Part shown: piece after piece, positions 14,001-24,065 of the stretch
Position numbering within the stretch: position 1 is the first letter of the stretch
Layout of the letters: each line of letters begins with the position of its first letter
NCBI GenBank assembly: GCA_037074705.1
Contig: CM073592.1
Span: 27,066,629 to 27,130,628 of the forward strand
Direction of reading: 5' to 3'
Source: Zhengitettix transpicula
Lineage: Eukaryota > Arthropoda > Insecta > Orthoptera > Tetrigidae
Length of the DNA stretch: 64,000 bases
The notes under the pieces: generated by a model
Told to the model about the DNA's origin: nothing
The model's database searches: none
The model's input: the letters and a program-made list of their open reading frames with translations, nothing else
Program-made: the position numbers and the translations under genes

Positions 14001-17000
14001 TGAAGTGGGTGAGTAGTTGAATATAATGATACACAATTTTAGGTCCTTTCTGTCCATATAGATTATTTGATAGTCATATCATTGTTAGATGATTAGAATG
14101 ATGTGACATGTGGACAGAAAAAAGAATGAGTTAAATGAAATTGAGGACTGGTGTCACAATGTTCGACTGGAAACATAGTTCAAATAATTGGAGGTACTAA
14201 CCTCCTTTTTCAGTAAATAGGTGTGCACCTCATTCTAGCTGACCACACCATATCAATTTTACATATGAATGCTCTTATTGGTAAAATTTATATGAAGTCA
14301 ATGTAACTACCTGCCTCCAGGTACTCCAAACACATGTTTGCTTTAAGAGAAATGTTAAAAGGAAAAAGCATTTATGTGAATAAATATTATGGTGTGATTT
14401 AATGATATCATTGACTTTCAAAGTATAGGGATTAAATTTATCAGTTTAACATGTATTTCTCTATTACCTCAAGAGTTGGTTAATCTATTGTATTTCATTC
14501 TAAATGTGTATATCAAGTTCATATTTCCTATTGCTATCAATTACCTAGGTCGACACAGTGTTGCAGTGGCTCTGGATGGAGAACCTGTGAAAGGAAGTCC
14601 ATTTGCCTGTAATATTTATGATGTAAGCAAAGTGAAGATTTCGGGCTTAGTTCCATCTAAGGTAATAAAAATATAAATAAACTCTGTAACACAGTAGAAG
14701 TTGATTCAAATTATTGATATTGAGCAATTAATTTCAGGTTGGCAAACCAGCTACATTTACTGTGGATGCTTCTGAAGCAGGTGAAGGTACTCTGGAGCTT
14801 GTAGTCAGCACAGATAAATCTACTGTAAAAGCAGAAGTTGTTGCATGCTCTCGAGGTCTGTATGATGTAACATTTGTTCCACATGAACCAGTTCCTCATT
14901 TTGTTAACATCTCCTTCAATGAAGAAGATGTACCAGGTTTGTATTCTCATTGTTGCTGTTATTTTGTTATTGTAATAAAACTAGATAAAATAAAATTTTA
15001 AAATATCAATTTTATAATTTTTCAAAATTTTAGTAACATTTTCTGTCATTGCATCAAAATGTGATTTATATCAGGTAGCATTTCATTCATTTAGGGAGTC
15101 CATTCAGATGTGACATACTGGAGCTTGGTGCTAAAGAAGTGAGGCAAATGAAGCACAAAGAGTCTCGAATGGTTACTCTTAGAGGAGAAGGCTTGAAGGA
15201 TGTAGTAGCTGGTTCTACTGCTTACTTTGATGTGGATCCTAAGGGGATGGATGGCCGTATAGACATTCAAATAATTGGTATGCAGTAGTAATGCAAAGTA
15301 ATTTTTGTGAATTTATTAATAACTTTCAGATTCTAATTAGTTATGCTATGTTTTGTTTATTATTGGTGGTAGATGTTTCTTTTAAACTAATGTGTGTTCA
15401 GGGCCCACTGGATCTTCTGTTCCCTGCTATGTGAAGAAGCTCCCAAGTGGCCAGTGGAGGGCTGAGTACAGACCTCGCCAGGTAGGACTACACAGTATCT
15501 CTGTGAGACACCAAGGTCAACCAACAGGGCAGACTTTGTCCGTAGAAGTTTTCGATCCACGGCAAGCTCATGTCACAGAGATGGAAGAGGCTTTCTGCCA
15601 CAGAGCTGCATCATTTAAAGGTTGGTTAATAATTCTGACAATATGTTATGAAGATGATAAAAAGATTGCTAATGGATTAATAGATTTCTACTATTTTCTA
15701 ATTGTCTATTTCTTTCCAATAAACAATACTTTATATTTTAATGAAGTTTGACTGATTAAATCAGAACAAAGCTACTTGAGATTGATATGTAAATTTATTT
15801 CCTGTTAACACTTTCTAATAAATATAAGTTACAGTCATCATGTTGTTATAATATTCTTTCAGTGGATACTGTGGATGCTGGAAGAGGAGTGGTGAGTGTC
15901 AGTGTTCGTGCAGCTGGTCAAGATGTGAAACACTCGGTAAGACAAATTGATGATGGCTGTTATGAGGTGACCTTTCACCCCAAGTTAGCTGTTCCACACC
16001 GTGTTGATGTCAAGTACAATGGTCTGCACATTTCCGGTGAGCTTTTTCTCCAAAGTTGGAAATTTCATATTAGTTAAATATTTCTTTACAATATATATCT
16101 CATTGCTTATTGATATTAATAATTATTCAAATATATCTGTTGTCTCAAGAATTCCATTTTTAGTCTGTTCTCAAAATTTGTTAATACTTCAAATTACGCC
16201 TTTTTTAATGAACATTAGTAGTATTATACATTTTTCTGTTCCACAGGTTGTCCATTTGAAGTTTCTGTAAAGAATCCTGCAGTCGGACAAGATGTCATAG
16301 CAACTGGGCTTGGGCTGTACCAGTCCCGTGCTGGAAAAGTGACCACATTTGTGATTGAGACCCTTGGTCACCCAGCTAAGGAATTTGACGTCCTCATCAC
16401 AGGACCTCAAGGAACAGCAGTGCCTGTCCGTTGTTACCAGCAGAAGGATGGCAATCTTCTTGCTGAATTCACAGCTTCCATAGCAGGTGAAAATGCTTAG
16501 GATTTTCAGATTTGATTTTTATATTTTGAATTTGGCTTAATGTGTGTTCTATTTTGTTTCATTTTGTTTTAGGGACATACAAAATTGATGTGACCCATGG
16601 CGCCAGGGCAGTGAGAGGATCACCATACTTTTGCCAAGTATATGATGCATCGAAAGTAAAAATGTCTGATATTGGCTCAAAATCTGTTTCAGTGAATGAA
16701 AAAATAGCATTCAAGTGTAAGTAGATGTAATATTTTACAATTTGTAAAATATTCATACTTTTTTAATGTAAATAGTATAATTGATTATAAATTTTGGAAA
16801 ATTCACTCTTATGAATACGTCAAATTAAATTTTTAGAATCAAAGCTACTTATAAACTTATCTGATAATATTAAAACTAATTCTGATTACAATACCAACAA
16901 ATGATATGCCATGTAAATATAAAATTAAATGTCTTAATTCCTAATATTTCAGTACTCAGAAGAGAAGCTGGATTTGCAGAGTTGGATGTTACAGTTACAA

Positions 17001-20000
17001 GCCCACTTGGACAGGACCTCCCTCTGGAAGTAAAGAGTTGGCAGGAGGAGAAAGACATAGATCTGATAGAATTCTGTCCATCAGTACCAGGAAACTACAA
17101 GTTTAACATAACCTATGGTGGAGAAGAAGTTCCAGGATCCCCCATAGTGTTCATGGTAGAGGACACCGGTGTTGCCAAGGCTTCAGGAGAGGGTCTTCAA
17201 GGAGGTCAGGTGGATGGTCCAGCATCATTTAAAATATCGGGAGTTGGTCTAGCAGGAGAACCCAGTGTAAAAGTGGATGGCCCAGACAGTGTTGCTAAGT
17301 GCTTGTTAGAGAGGGAAAGTGATGGAATTTTCACAGCCACTTACACACCTACAGAAGTTGGCATCTTTGATGTGCAAGTCTTGTGGGACGGTGTTCCAGT
17401 GTCTGGTGAGTGTTTTTATTTCTAATAAAATATAATTCATAGATGATTACATGTACATGTACAGAATGCATATAAAATAATATTCATGTTTGCTTAGACA
17501 GCTTGTGATTAAATTGTAGCCTTTCTGAACCTTAGACTTACATTAATCTGCCTGTAGACTAAAATTTTAATAAACAGTATTCCAATTGTTTAATAGATGG
17601 TGGACTTAAATTTTTCACAGGGTCACCATTTCACCCAAAAATTGTGGACCCCAGGAAAGTAAGGGTGATAGGTGGTTGGGAGTCATTTACTGACTCTGAA
17701 GGACGTCTTGAACTATCTGTGCACAACACAAAAAAGATTAGTTTGGATGTGGGAGATGCTGGCCCAGGTAAGGCTAGAACTTACTTGTGGCCATGAATGC
17801 ATGATGGCTGAAGTGAAATGAGACCTTGATATTAACCTTTTTTCAGGCCAACTCACGGCTGAGTGTAGAGGTCCCTCAGGAGCTGCTGTCCCAGTGGCGG
17901 TGGAGCCAGCACAGGGTTCCAGGGTGCGTCTACTGCTTACACCAAGAATACAGGGAGAACACTTGTTGTACCTGCATTATGGTGGATTCCCACTGCCCCG
18001 CTCACCAGTTCACGCCATTGCAGATGGGCCTGGAAGTTCTGGAGGCCCAGTGCGTGTTGTACTAACAGGTAGAGGTCTTGCAGGAGCTCGTTGTGGGGAG
18101 GAAGCAGATTTTACTATTGATGGCTCTCAGGCAGGACCAGGTATGTTTGCTGAATATAGAAAGTGTCCGATTGAAAAACTGATTTATAACAGAAAAATTA
18201 TCATAATGGAGAATATCATCTTGAGCAATAGCTATGACAAATAATGTTTTAACAGGTTTGCCAGAAGTGACACTTACTGGAATGAAGGCAGACATCAAGG
18301 TGCAGTTACAGAATTTGGGTAACAGTGTGTATCGAGCCACTTACACACCAAATGTTCCTGGTGCTTATCTGCTTAATGTTATGTGGTCAGATAGGTAAAT
18401 AAAGTGCAAATTATTTATTTAATTAATTTAAATTTGATATATAGTTATTTAATATTTTTGAATATCATTAACTATGTCTATTTGAAACTGAATAGAAGTG
18501 TAAAAAAAATGAAAAGAAAATAAGCTGAATCATTTTATTGTCAATTGAATGGCACATTAGTCCACATCGATTCCTATTTATAACCAATATTGAAGAAATT
18601 CCCTACTGCTTTACCCCCATGCACTTTTTTTTCCCCATCTATTCTATACAGTCAAAAATGTAACAAATATATAATGAAGTTTCAAATAAACAGACAAAAT
18701 TAAGTGATAAAATAATTAGCACACATGATTAGTTGCTTCTCATCAGATAATTAAAATTTATATTTGCTGTAAGAATGACACAAGTTTTTGAGTTGGTTCT
18801 CTAGTTTGTGTGGTGTGTCATTCTTACAGCTATTATGATTTTTCATCACCTGATGAAAGCAACAAGAATTTCAGAAACCTTAAGAGGTATTTATTGTATT
18901 ACTTAAATTTGACTGTTTATTGGCTACATCATTACTATTTGTTAATTTCATTTAATACAGATTTTTGGATATTTTCAATTAAAAATATGGAAAATATAAA
19001 GGACAATTAGTTTGTATTTAGTCTTATCTTTAAACTATTATTGTATCAGTTTCTAATGTATTTACAGACAGGTGAAAGGCTGCCCTTTGAAGGTAGCTGT
19101 AACTGCTGTTGCTGATGCCAGCAGAGTGGTATGCTCAGGTGATGGACTACGTGTGGGAACTGTTGGTAAGGAGATTCGCAGCTTCATAGACACCAGGAGA
19201 GCAGGACCAGGTATGTTACATAGTGTCTTAATTATTTGTGATCTGCAGGTTTCATTTGGTATCCTGATGCACATTTTCTGAATAATGGCTCCTAATTATT
19301 TGCTCGTACAGTTTTTCTAGTATATGAATATAATATGAAGGATAATTTTGTAAGTAGTAGTATATATGCATGCATTTGTGTCTTTCAACACATGAGAAAA
19401 CTAACCATATTTACATTCTCTAATGTAATAATTTGTGGACCCATTTCAAATAAATATTACACATTTAACTATAATTACCACTTCTTTTTCCACAGGGGAA
19501 TTGACAGCTCATTGTGTCGGTCCACATAAAGTGGCATACTGCGAACTGTATGACCACGGGGATGGAACGTTTACTCTGAATGTTAAACCGCAAGAGGCTG
19601 GGAGACATGCACTGACTATTAAGTATGGAGGTAAGAAAATCTAAATACAGCGCATAATGTAAAAGTGTGAACTTAGATGTTATAGGGCATGCATATTTTC
19701 GGGAAATCTACCATATAAGTTGTGGTAGATTTCTCTAAAATCTCCACTTTCACATAGATCTCCCACTCTCTTTTTGCTATCCATATCACTTACTTTGATG
19801 ATAAATCCCTATGTTTATGATAGAACTCCTTCTATTTATAACTATTATAGTGATCATAGTTTGTCTTTTCGCATCTGATGAAGATGACATTTTTTTAAGC
19901 TTTTTAAATTCAACTTGACAAGTTTGGCCTTTCCTTTCACTCAGTCTGTCTGAGTCAAACAAACAGTTATATTGATGTGAATTTGCTTCTGATGTCTGCT

Positions 20001-21071
20001 CACTTTTCAGGAGAGCATGTGGCAGGCAGCCCCTTTGCCCTGAGAGTTGCTGGTGCCCCAGACGCAAGCAAGGTTCGTGTCTATGGGCCAGGTGTTGAAC
20101 ATGGAGTACTCGCCACTTTCCAGAGCCGCTTCATCTGTGACACTCGAGGAGCTGGGGCAGGCCAGCTCACTGTTAGGGTTCGTGGTCCCAAAGGTAAATC
20201 ATTACATTTCTCAAATGTGGATAAATTATTTTTAGCAAATTGTTAGTATTTTCTTATAGGAGGTTTTGATAAAACTGCAGTAATGAGAGAACCATGCTCA
20301 GTATATCTGTCAGACAAAGATAAACTTAATAATACTATGAATAGTAAAGTGATAAAAAATTTATACATTATACCCCACTACGTCTACACATTGGAATAGA
20401 AGAGAGATATTGATTCATATAATTTACATGTACATAAGCACTTAACTCTTTAAGTTTCTTAAGATTCTGTGGTACCCAAAGGAAATTCAATAATTTTGTA
20501 TTATTATTTGAATTTTATCTTGTATTTGTTGTATGTATGTTGTATTGTATATTGTAATTTTGAATCATTGGCAAACTGACTTACTTTGTATTTCTCCAAA
20601 TAGAATAGTTTTCTTTCACTTTTGATTTAGTATTAATGTATCTACAACTATTTGTTTTTACTACGGACATCATATGACTGTTCATCTTATTGAAGGAGCG
20701 TTCAGAGTGGAGATGCAGCGAGAGAGTCAGAAGGATAGAACTATACTGTGCAAATATGATCCCACTGAACCAGGAGACTACCGTGTGGAGGTGAAATGGG
20801 CAGGTGAACTTGTTCCTGGTTCTCCCTTTGTTGTGATGATTTTTGACACACAAGAAGAGTTGAACAGGTTCCTTCAGGTATAGTATAAACTCCTCCAGCA
20901 TAATTTAAGCTTCTTGGTTCATGTAACATCTGGTCTTTATTCACTGGTTTGCAGGGAAGCCACTCGCCCAGTTCGGAGCTATACGGTAGTGTCGGGTACT
21001 CTACCGGCTACGCACACATGAACTTCGGGGGAGCACAGTCCACTTGGCGTGGTTCACAGCCTCAACTTTGA
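227..21071 (+). CDS. jbug: Filamin-type Ig-repeat protein, 3' part (jitterbug-like filamin)
   Basis: Filamins crosslink actin and scaffold membrane proteins through strings of ~95-residue Ig-like repeats. I read 28 exons: 227-373, 453-842, 914-1060, 1135-1353, 1428-1601, 1774-1926, 3574-3795, 11499-11666, 12010-12237, 12807-12944, 13016-13189, 13778-14008, 14549-14661, 14738-14936, 15095-15277, 15402-15620, 15863-16036, 16247-16486, 16573-16716, 16953-17405, 17621-17767, 17847-18140, 18256-18394, 19068-19210, 19496-19630, 20011-20193, 20696-20877, 20955-21071. Every join keeps frame, giving ~1,817 residues. Of 27 introns, 24 are phase 1, typically splitting the Gly before SPF. Repeat hallmarks recur: VDASQAGEG, FTPxxxGxHxVxV, FNGExVPG-SPF. 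About 19-20 repeats are present; the 5' end (and any actin-binding domain) lies outside. The protein ends with EELNRFLQ and a Ser/Gly-rich tail, unlike the canonical filamin dimerisation repeat. Filamin identity is sure; assignment to jitterbug rather than cheerio is inference. Confidence 0.9.
1927..3573 (+). other. Filamin intron, 1.6 kb, no recognisable element
   Basis: AT-rich sequence between two phase-1 filamin exons with a clear GTGAGT donor and CACAG acceptor. I see no coding potential and no element boundaries. A short GGTTCAAGTCC string (B-box-like) near 2349 is the only thing resembling a SINE remnant. Confidence 0.5.
4084..4330. mobile_element. Hammerhead foldback element, family B, rearranged copy
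   Basis: A truncated forward arm (about 4084-4165) is followed by a reverse arm (about 4176-4320). The reverse arm shares its sequence with the foldbacks at 7735 and 48271, including GGCTTACCTGAAAGTGAAGT and the hammerhead-like core. The copy abuts a (TA)n tract on its right. The two arms are in the opposite order to the other copies, so it is either rearranged or made of two adjacent half-copies. Confidence 0.7.
4262..4302 (-). ncRNA. Hammerhead-ribozyme-like core
   Basis: On the minus strand: CTTC, CTGAAGA, a stem II with one mismatch (GGAGAC/GCCTCC, 5-base loop), GAAA, ATTT, GAAG. The CTGANGA and GAAA boxes that form the hammerhead catalytic core are intact. CTTC/GAAG would form stem I and stem III would be minimal. 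Activity is untested. Confidence 0.6.
4336..4406. repeat. (TA)n microsatellite
   Basis: Alternating TA with a few CATA interruptions, directly right of the family B foldback copy. TA tracts recur next to these elements. Confidence 0.95.
4746..4821. repeat. (TA)n microsatellite, 76 bp
   Basis: Uninterrupted TA dinucleotide run inside the large filamin intron, just before the LTR-like short tandem repeats. Confidence 0.95.
4822..5053 (-). repeat. Degenerate tandem repeats resembling an LTR end plus primer-binding site
   Basis: Three diverged copies begin around 4868, 4922 and 5017. Each has GCCC(C)AYGTT..TGG..CAA followed closely by TGTAATAAAC or a variant. Read on the minus strand this is ..GTTTATTACA-TTT-TGGTGCACAACGTGGGGC, the arrangement of an LTR end (..CA) followed by a tRNA-complementary primer-binding site of an LTR retrotransposon. 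Related sequence follows to about 5460 and again near 26232-26370 (shared CTCAGGGTCTT..ACTGGGTT). It looks like an old LTR element remnant; no open coding region is associated. Confidence 0.4.
5066..5233. mobile_element. Foldback element with decayed hammerhead core and 12-bp target duplication
   Basis: Inverted arms contain ATTGTTCTCGGAGTTCAACC / GGTTGAACTCCGAGAACAAT. On the minus strand there is a stem (GACGAC/GTCGTC) followed by GAAAC, but the upstream CTGAAGA box has decayed. The element is flanked by AAAGTGGGCTTT at 5054-5065 and 5234-5245, a 12-bp target-site duplication, which fixes its ends. It sits inside LTR-like sequence. Confidence 0.75.
5460..6344. other. Intronic stretch with old repeat sequence
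   Basis: AT-rich DNA within the filamin intron. Two or three diverged copies of a short unit (ATATTGTAAACCAAACAATYCATGG..CTAATTTAATATCA) occur at about 6110-6330, implying an imperfect tandem repeat. No intact reading frame is seen. Confidence 0.4.
6345..6386. repeat. (TA)n microsatellite
   Basis: TA dinucleotide run separating old repeat sequence from the PLE fragments. Confidence 0.95.
6470..6775 (-). pseudogene. Decayed PLE GIY-YIG endonuclease fragment
   Basis: The minus strand can be read as a degraded GIY-YIG-like stretch: YIDQTKRPLLEQIVNHH, then FTVAAQSQSHN, then a region resembling the end of Penelope-like polyproteins. Penelope-like elements carry a C-terminal GIY-YIG endonuclease after the reverse transcriptase; the match here (Y-I-x-Q-T-K-R-P-L, basic/His-rich helix) is by eye. 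It lies head to head with the reverse-transcriptase fragment at 6840-7480. Confidence 0.45.
6840..7480 (+). pseudogene. Decayed PLE reverse-transcriptase fragment
   Basis: Across frames the + strand reads as a Penelope-type RT C-terminal half: WYIYGIFM (palm motif C position, normally YxDDIF), SLSEF, HPLNFTWYYSPTKITFLDID, TLQYLHFTSC, then IPLSISL, and RDLLQKQITRAQ. The ITFLDIDV and LQYLHFTSC blocks are characteristic of PLE RTs. The catalytic Asp pair is replaced by Tyr-Gly, and frameshifts and stops break the frame, so it is dead. Tail frames stay open from 7087 to 7467 by chance. It shows that Penelope-like elements have been active in this genome. Confidence 0.65.
7682..7719. repeat. (TA)n microsatellite flanking a foldback element
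   Basis: TA run immediately left of the family B foldback element at 7720. Confidence 0.95.
7720..8020. mobile_element. Hammerhead foldback element, family B
   Basis: Long imperfect inverted repeat: left arm about 7727-7870, right arm about 7905-8018, TA tracts on both sides. The sequence matches the 48271 element. The right arm has an intact CTGAAGA (7916-7922) and stem II, but GAAA has mutated to ACAAA; the left arm has CTAAAGA. Both ribozyme cores are therefore broken. Confidence 0.8.
8020..8092. repeat. (TA)n microsatellite flanking a foldback element
   Basis: TA run immediately right of the family B foldback element. Confidence 0.95.
8110..8515. repeat. Inverted repeat with a tRNA T-arm-like segment
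   Basis: Two arms (about 8213-8345 and 8375-8510) share CTATTTCTCCTATTTATTTCTA / TAGAAATAAATAGGAG and TGTGACTTTGTCACCAAAT / TTTGGTGATGAAGTCACA. Left of the arms, 8144-8160 reads GCAGGTTCAAGTCCTGC, a perfect 5-bp T-arm with a B-box, followed by CTGGGTC. A matching A-box was not found, so this is at most a tRNA-derived SINE remnant. Confidence 0.5.
8516..9340. other. Intronic stretch, no recognisable element
   Basis: AT-rich filamin intron DNA between the inverted repeat and the tandem array. I see no coding potential or repeat boundaries. Confidence 0.4.
9376..11445. repeat. Tandem array of a ~280-bp unit inside a larger repetitive element (copy 1)
   Basis: Diverged units recur, each with the order: CCCCTG..GGGGGTTAAATGGCCAGTTGAATGTCATAATT, ATAACCC-GGATTTGACTCCAATCTCGGTTGTATTCGCGTTATTTT, TGTAATGCC, CACCCC..CCCATGC..GGGGTTGAAATTATACAC, ACATCAGTAGAAA, ATATTTATTC, TTTAACATGTTTGAAAATTT. 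The array ends in GTGTCTCACCCCGACAGT..GTGTAGATTTGTAT..GGAAC..ACATACA. The same start and end units occur in 51080-55715. No coding frame is maintained. Confidence 0.75.
12350..12450. mobile_element. Small foldback element, family E
   Basis: Arms GGAATTGTTTTTGGGTTTCCAA and TTGGAAACCTGCAAACAATTCC enclose TTGACTAAGCATGACGTTTCC and its partial inverse. The GAAAC..CATGCTTAGT string recurs in the 62696-62830 copy. No CTGANGA box remains. It lies in a filamin intron. Confidence 0.6.
18650..18885. mobile_element. Foldback element, family D, with decayed hammerhead boxes
   Basis: The inner arms GCTGTAAGAATGACACAA / TGTGTCATTCTTACAGC form a hairpin. Outside them, each arm carries CTGATGA (minus strand near 18746-18752, plus strand 18850-18856). 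The plus copy reads CAC-CTGATGA..CAGAAACC, but stem II is no longer complementary. The outer sequence AAAATTAAGTGATA is shared with the 23860 and 35960 copies. It lies in a filamin intron. Confidence 0.6.
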
Positions 21072-21411
21072 CATCCCAATTTTTCATTTGTCTGTACACA
21101 CTAAGCCATTGCATTGTCTTCAAACTAAAATTATTAATAGGGGTGAATGAAAATCAATTATTAGCATATTATTCATATGTAACTAGATTTTTGGCAAAAG
21201 TCCCCTTGTTTAAGATGCAAATATTAACATTATTCATATTATTTCTTTCTTTCATATTACATGCCTAGTAAGAGATTAATTGTATTGTTAAAAAAGAAAA
21301 CCTCTGATACTCCAGAGTGGCAATAATTCTGTGCCTTGCTTTAACCATAGCATGTATAGAAAAACAGTATTTTGTGTACCTATAATTGTTAATTATTGTA
21401 TTATATATTTA

Positions 21412-21417
21412 AATAAA
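21412..21417 (+). terminator. Poly(A) signal of the filamin gene
   Basis: An AATAAA hexamer about 340 bases after the filamin stop codon, in AT-rich DNA. It is the first canonical signal I noted downstream of the stop. The 3' UTR would be about 21072-21435. Confidence 0.55.
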
Positions 21418-21435
21418 GTTTAAGCATTGTTACCA

Positions 21436-22560
21436 AAATACTTCAGAAAGAAAAAATTCCTCAACGATGTCTTGGCACAAGTTGATAATTCAAGCTAATC
21501 CTCTTGACACAATTGTAAAAGTAGTATTTTTACATATCCATACTTATAGTTTTGATGTTCATTTATCAAATGAATCATTAGCAACTTTTATATGTGCTAT
21601 GTAAGATAAGTACATTTATTACAACAGTTCATAACTTTAGAGATCGAAGGATTTCCTGGTAAATAGAATTCAGAAAGACTGGAAGAACGTGGAAGAGCTA
21701 TCCATCGAAATGTTTCTGTCCACTGAGATGGAAACCCGAGAAGTCTTTCAGAGTTCATAACTTTAATCTTATAATGTGAGAGCAATAAATTTATCAATTA
21801 TATTGCTGTGGATATATGCACTAACTTATTCATAAATAACAATACTTTTGGACTACCGTTAATCTCCGAAAGTGAATGTTATATTTAAAAAATAGAAAAA
21901 AATGTCATTTTGTGTACAACGTTAAATATTTATTGTGTCAAAAAGCAGATTCAGTAGGAAGTTGACTGGTTAAGCAGACGTGGTAGTGAGCCAATTTTTT
22001 TTCGTCTATAAATTCGTAGACGGAAACAAAAATAATAACTACGAATTACCACCCACCCTGGCTCGATTTGTGAACCCATTATTTCTTTGCGGTCCCGACA
22101 AGGACGCCACATTCGAGGGTCGGACTCTATAAATGAGGTTTATCATACAAATCTCGGAGAAGATAACAGCTTATCTCATATTAATCCATTCACAAGGCTA
22201 GAAAACATCATCTTGGCAAGCAAATGTAAGAAGCGATTCTAAGTAACAAACTAGTGTTTCGAATAAATAGCAAACGGGCCTCGCTTAAAAGAAAACCCTT
22301 GCCGTACAAGACAAAGACTTTACACGCGTCTCATTTGAGAAGCGAGCACGAGACTTGCCTAACGATTCTCAACCTTTCTAAGAGCTGTTTGTTTTCCCAA
22401 CAAATTACTGTTACACAACAGGCCGCTAGAAGCAGAACAAATTTACGAGGACGGTCTACTTTCGGTACTCGGCTATGGTTATTTTTCACATATTAAAATT
22501 TTTATTTTAAATGGGGCAATTACTGACTACAGGAAACGCCTACTCTGTCGCGCATGAGAA
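21436..22560. other. Intergenic stretch downstream of filamin
   Basis: AT-rich DNA with no convincing gene or element. The reading frames present are short and lack splice context. Confidence 0.4.
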
Positions 22561-22566
22561 CCTCTA

Positions 22567-22745
22567 GATAACAAAGTAATTTACTTGGAGATGCGGTTTC
22601 CCGTTTTGCGTAACCGTCATCAATTTCTTTACTACTACGTCGATCCATACATACCACGTCCAGATGGTAAAGTAATTTAGTTGGAGATGCGGTTTCCCTT
22701 TTTGCGAAACACTAATTACTTTGCTACTACGTCGATCCATACTTA
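22567..22745. repeat. Direct tandem duplication, ~95-bp unit
   Basis: Two copies start at 22567 and 22663. Each contains AAAGTAATTTA-TTGGAGATGCGGTTTCCC..TTTTGCG and then CTACTACGTCGATCCATAC. They differ at scattered positions. No function is apparent. Confidence 0.8.
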
Positions 22746-23494
22746 TATAGCGAAGATTATTTTAGACAGAAGGCCAATTTAATGAAGTATCATTAATGAG
22801 TTATACGAAGAATCCCTAATGAATGGCGAAACGTTTCTATTTTAGCGCTTAAACTCTTGATAGACTATGTTTGTGTAAGAGAGTGGGTAATTAATGAGAC
22901 AATATCTTCGAAAAAAATCTAGAGGGCACGTTAATATTCAGATTGAAACCCGAACCCTTTATTACATAGTATTTTACGGTTTTTTCGTGTGAAGAACACA
23001 TGATTGAAGTTTTTTTTTATTTTTTGCGTGAGTAAAGAATCGAGTGTGCGACATTATGAACTATGAAAAATGGAATAGACAACTATACAGGAGGATCGCA
23101 TAAAACTAGTTAGGCCTATATGGCAGATAACATACCAGAAATAAATTAAAATAATAATGGTATGAATAAAACGACGACGATACAAACTGGAGACCAATCG
23201 GTAATAAAATCATACAAGGCTTCCAATACGAGGGTCGAATTATTTTTAATAAAATTATTTTAAAAAAAATTCACTCACGAAATTGAATGTAGATATACCT
23301 CTTATGAGAGATAAATCAAGACTATATAGACTACGAAAAAGAAATCACGTCTAATGTTATATTAGACTTCTATTAGAATCAACAAAAAAATAAACGTGAT
23401 AAACATTTTAATAGATACAGAAAAATATTAACAGTTAAAATACGAGCAATCTTCTTCTTCTCTCTCTCTCTCTCTTTTTTATTATTATTATTTA

Positions 23495-23790
23495 CATGAA
23501 GGTGATCCACATTGGGCAACTCCCCTTTAATAGCATAGGAAGGGATTTGAAATGGGGGATGTGGAAGGGTATAGGAAGATAGCCAAGGGTTAACTAGGGC
23601 CCCCGGGCTATATTTTAAGGATCCTACCCGGCATTCGCCTAAAGAAATGCAGGGAAAACCTGCATCAGGTAGGTCGGGCATTGGGTACTTGTCCCACGCC
23701 CTTCCGATAGCGGGAGAGGAGTTTGCTGTGGGGACGCAGCATTCCCTTCTCCGTGCCTCGACCAGTTTAGGAGGCAGCTGGCCGCCCACT
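23495..23790 (-). mobile_element. Poly(A)-tailed retroposon, 5'-truncated copy 1
   Basis: Minus-strand copy of the family seen complete at 28334-28881. It shares the GCAGCTGCCTCCTAAACTGGTCGAGGCACGG..GAAGGGCGTGGGACAAGTACCC core and the 3' region ending in GGGAGTTGCCCAAWGTGGATCACC. It is truncated at its 5' end (near 23790) and ends in an AATAAT/GAGA-rich tract. The 5' truncation fits target-primed reverse transcription. Confidence 0.8.
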
Positions 23791-23849
23791 TAATATACAT
23801 CAATACAACTGAAATGTAAAACCACGAGAGCTTAACCGAAGATTTAATA

Positions 23850-24065
23850 GAAAGTTAAAATAGCCAAATGACAGACAAAATGAAGTGATATAAATACCAC
23901 ACAACATTTCTGGAAACTTTGTTCCTTTCTTCAGGTGATTAAAAAAATTTCAGAGCCAGGAGTGATACAACCGCACAATACAGTTGACAAATTCAAAAGA
24001 CTGTATGGTAATTATATCATCACTTCATTTTGTCTATCATCTACTTTGTCTCTGGATTGTATTTC
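23850..24065. mobile_element. Foldback/PLE fragment, family D
   Basis: Starts with AATAGCCAAATGACAGACAAAATGAAGTGATATAAATACC, shared with copies at 35960 and 52670, and ends with an inverted TCATCACTTCATTTTGTCTATCAT. It contains an intact hammerhead-like core on the minus strand, listed separately. Confidence 0.7.
23900..23937 (-). ncRNA. Hammerhead-ribozyme-like core
   Basis: Minus strand: CAC, CTGAAGA, stem II GGAA/TTCC, GAAA, TGTT, GTG. The catalytic boxes are intact, CAC/GTG can pair as stem I, and stem III would be one base pair. Confidence 0.6.

Noticed and set aside
23379..23789. 136-codon minus-strand open frame
   Set aside because: It is the retroposon copy 1 read through its tail; not an independent gene.
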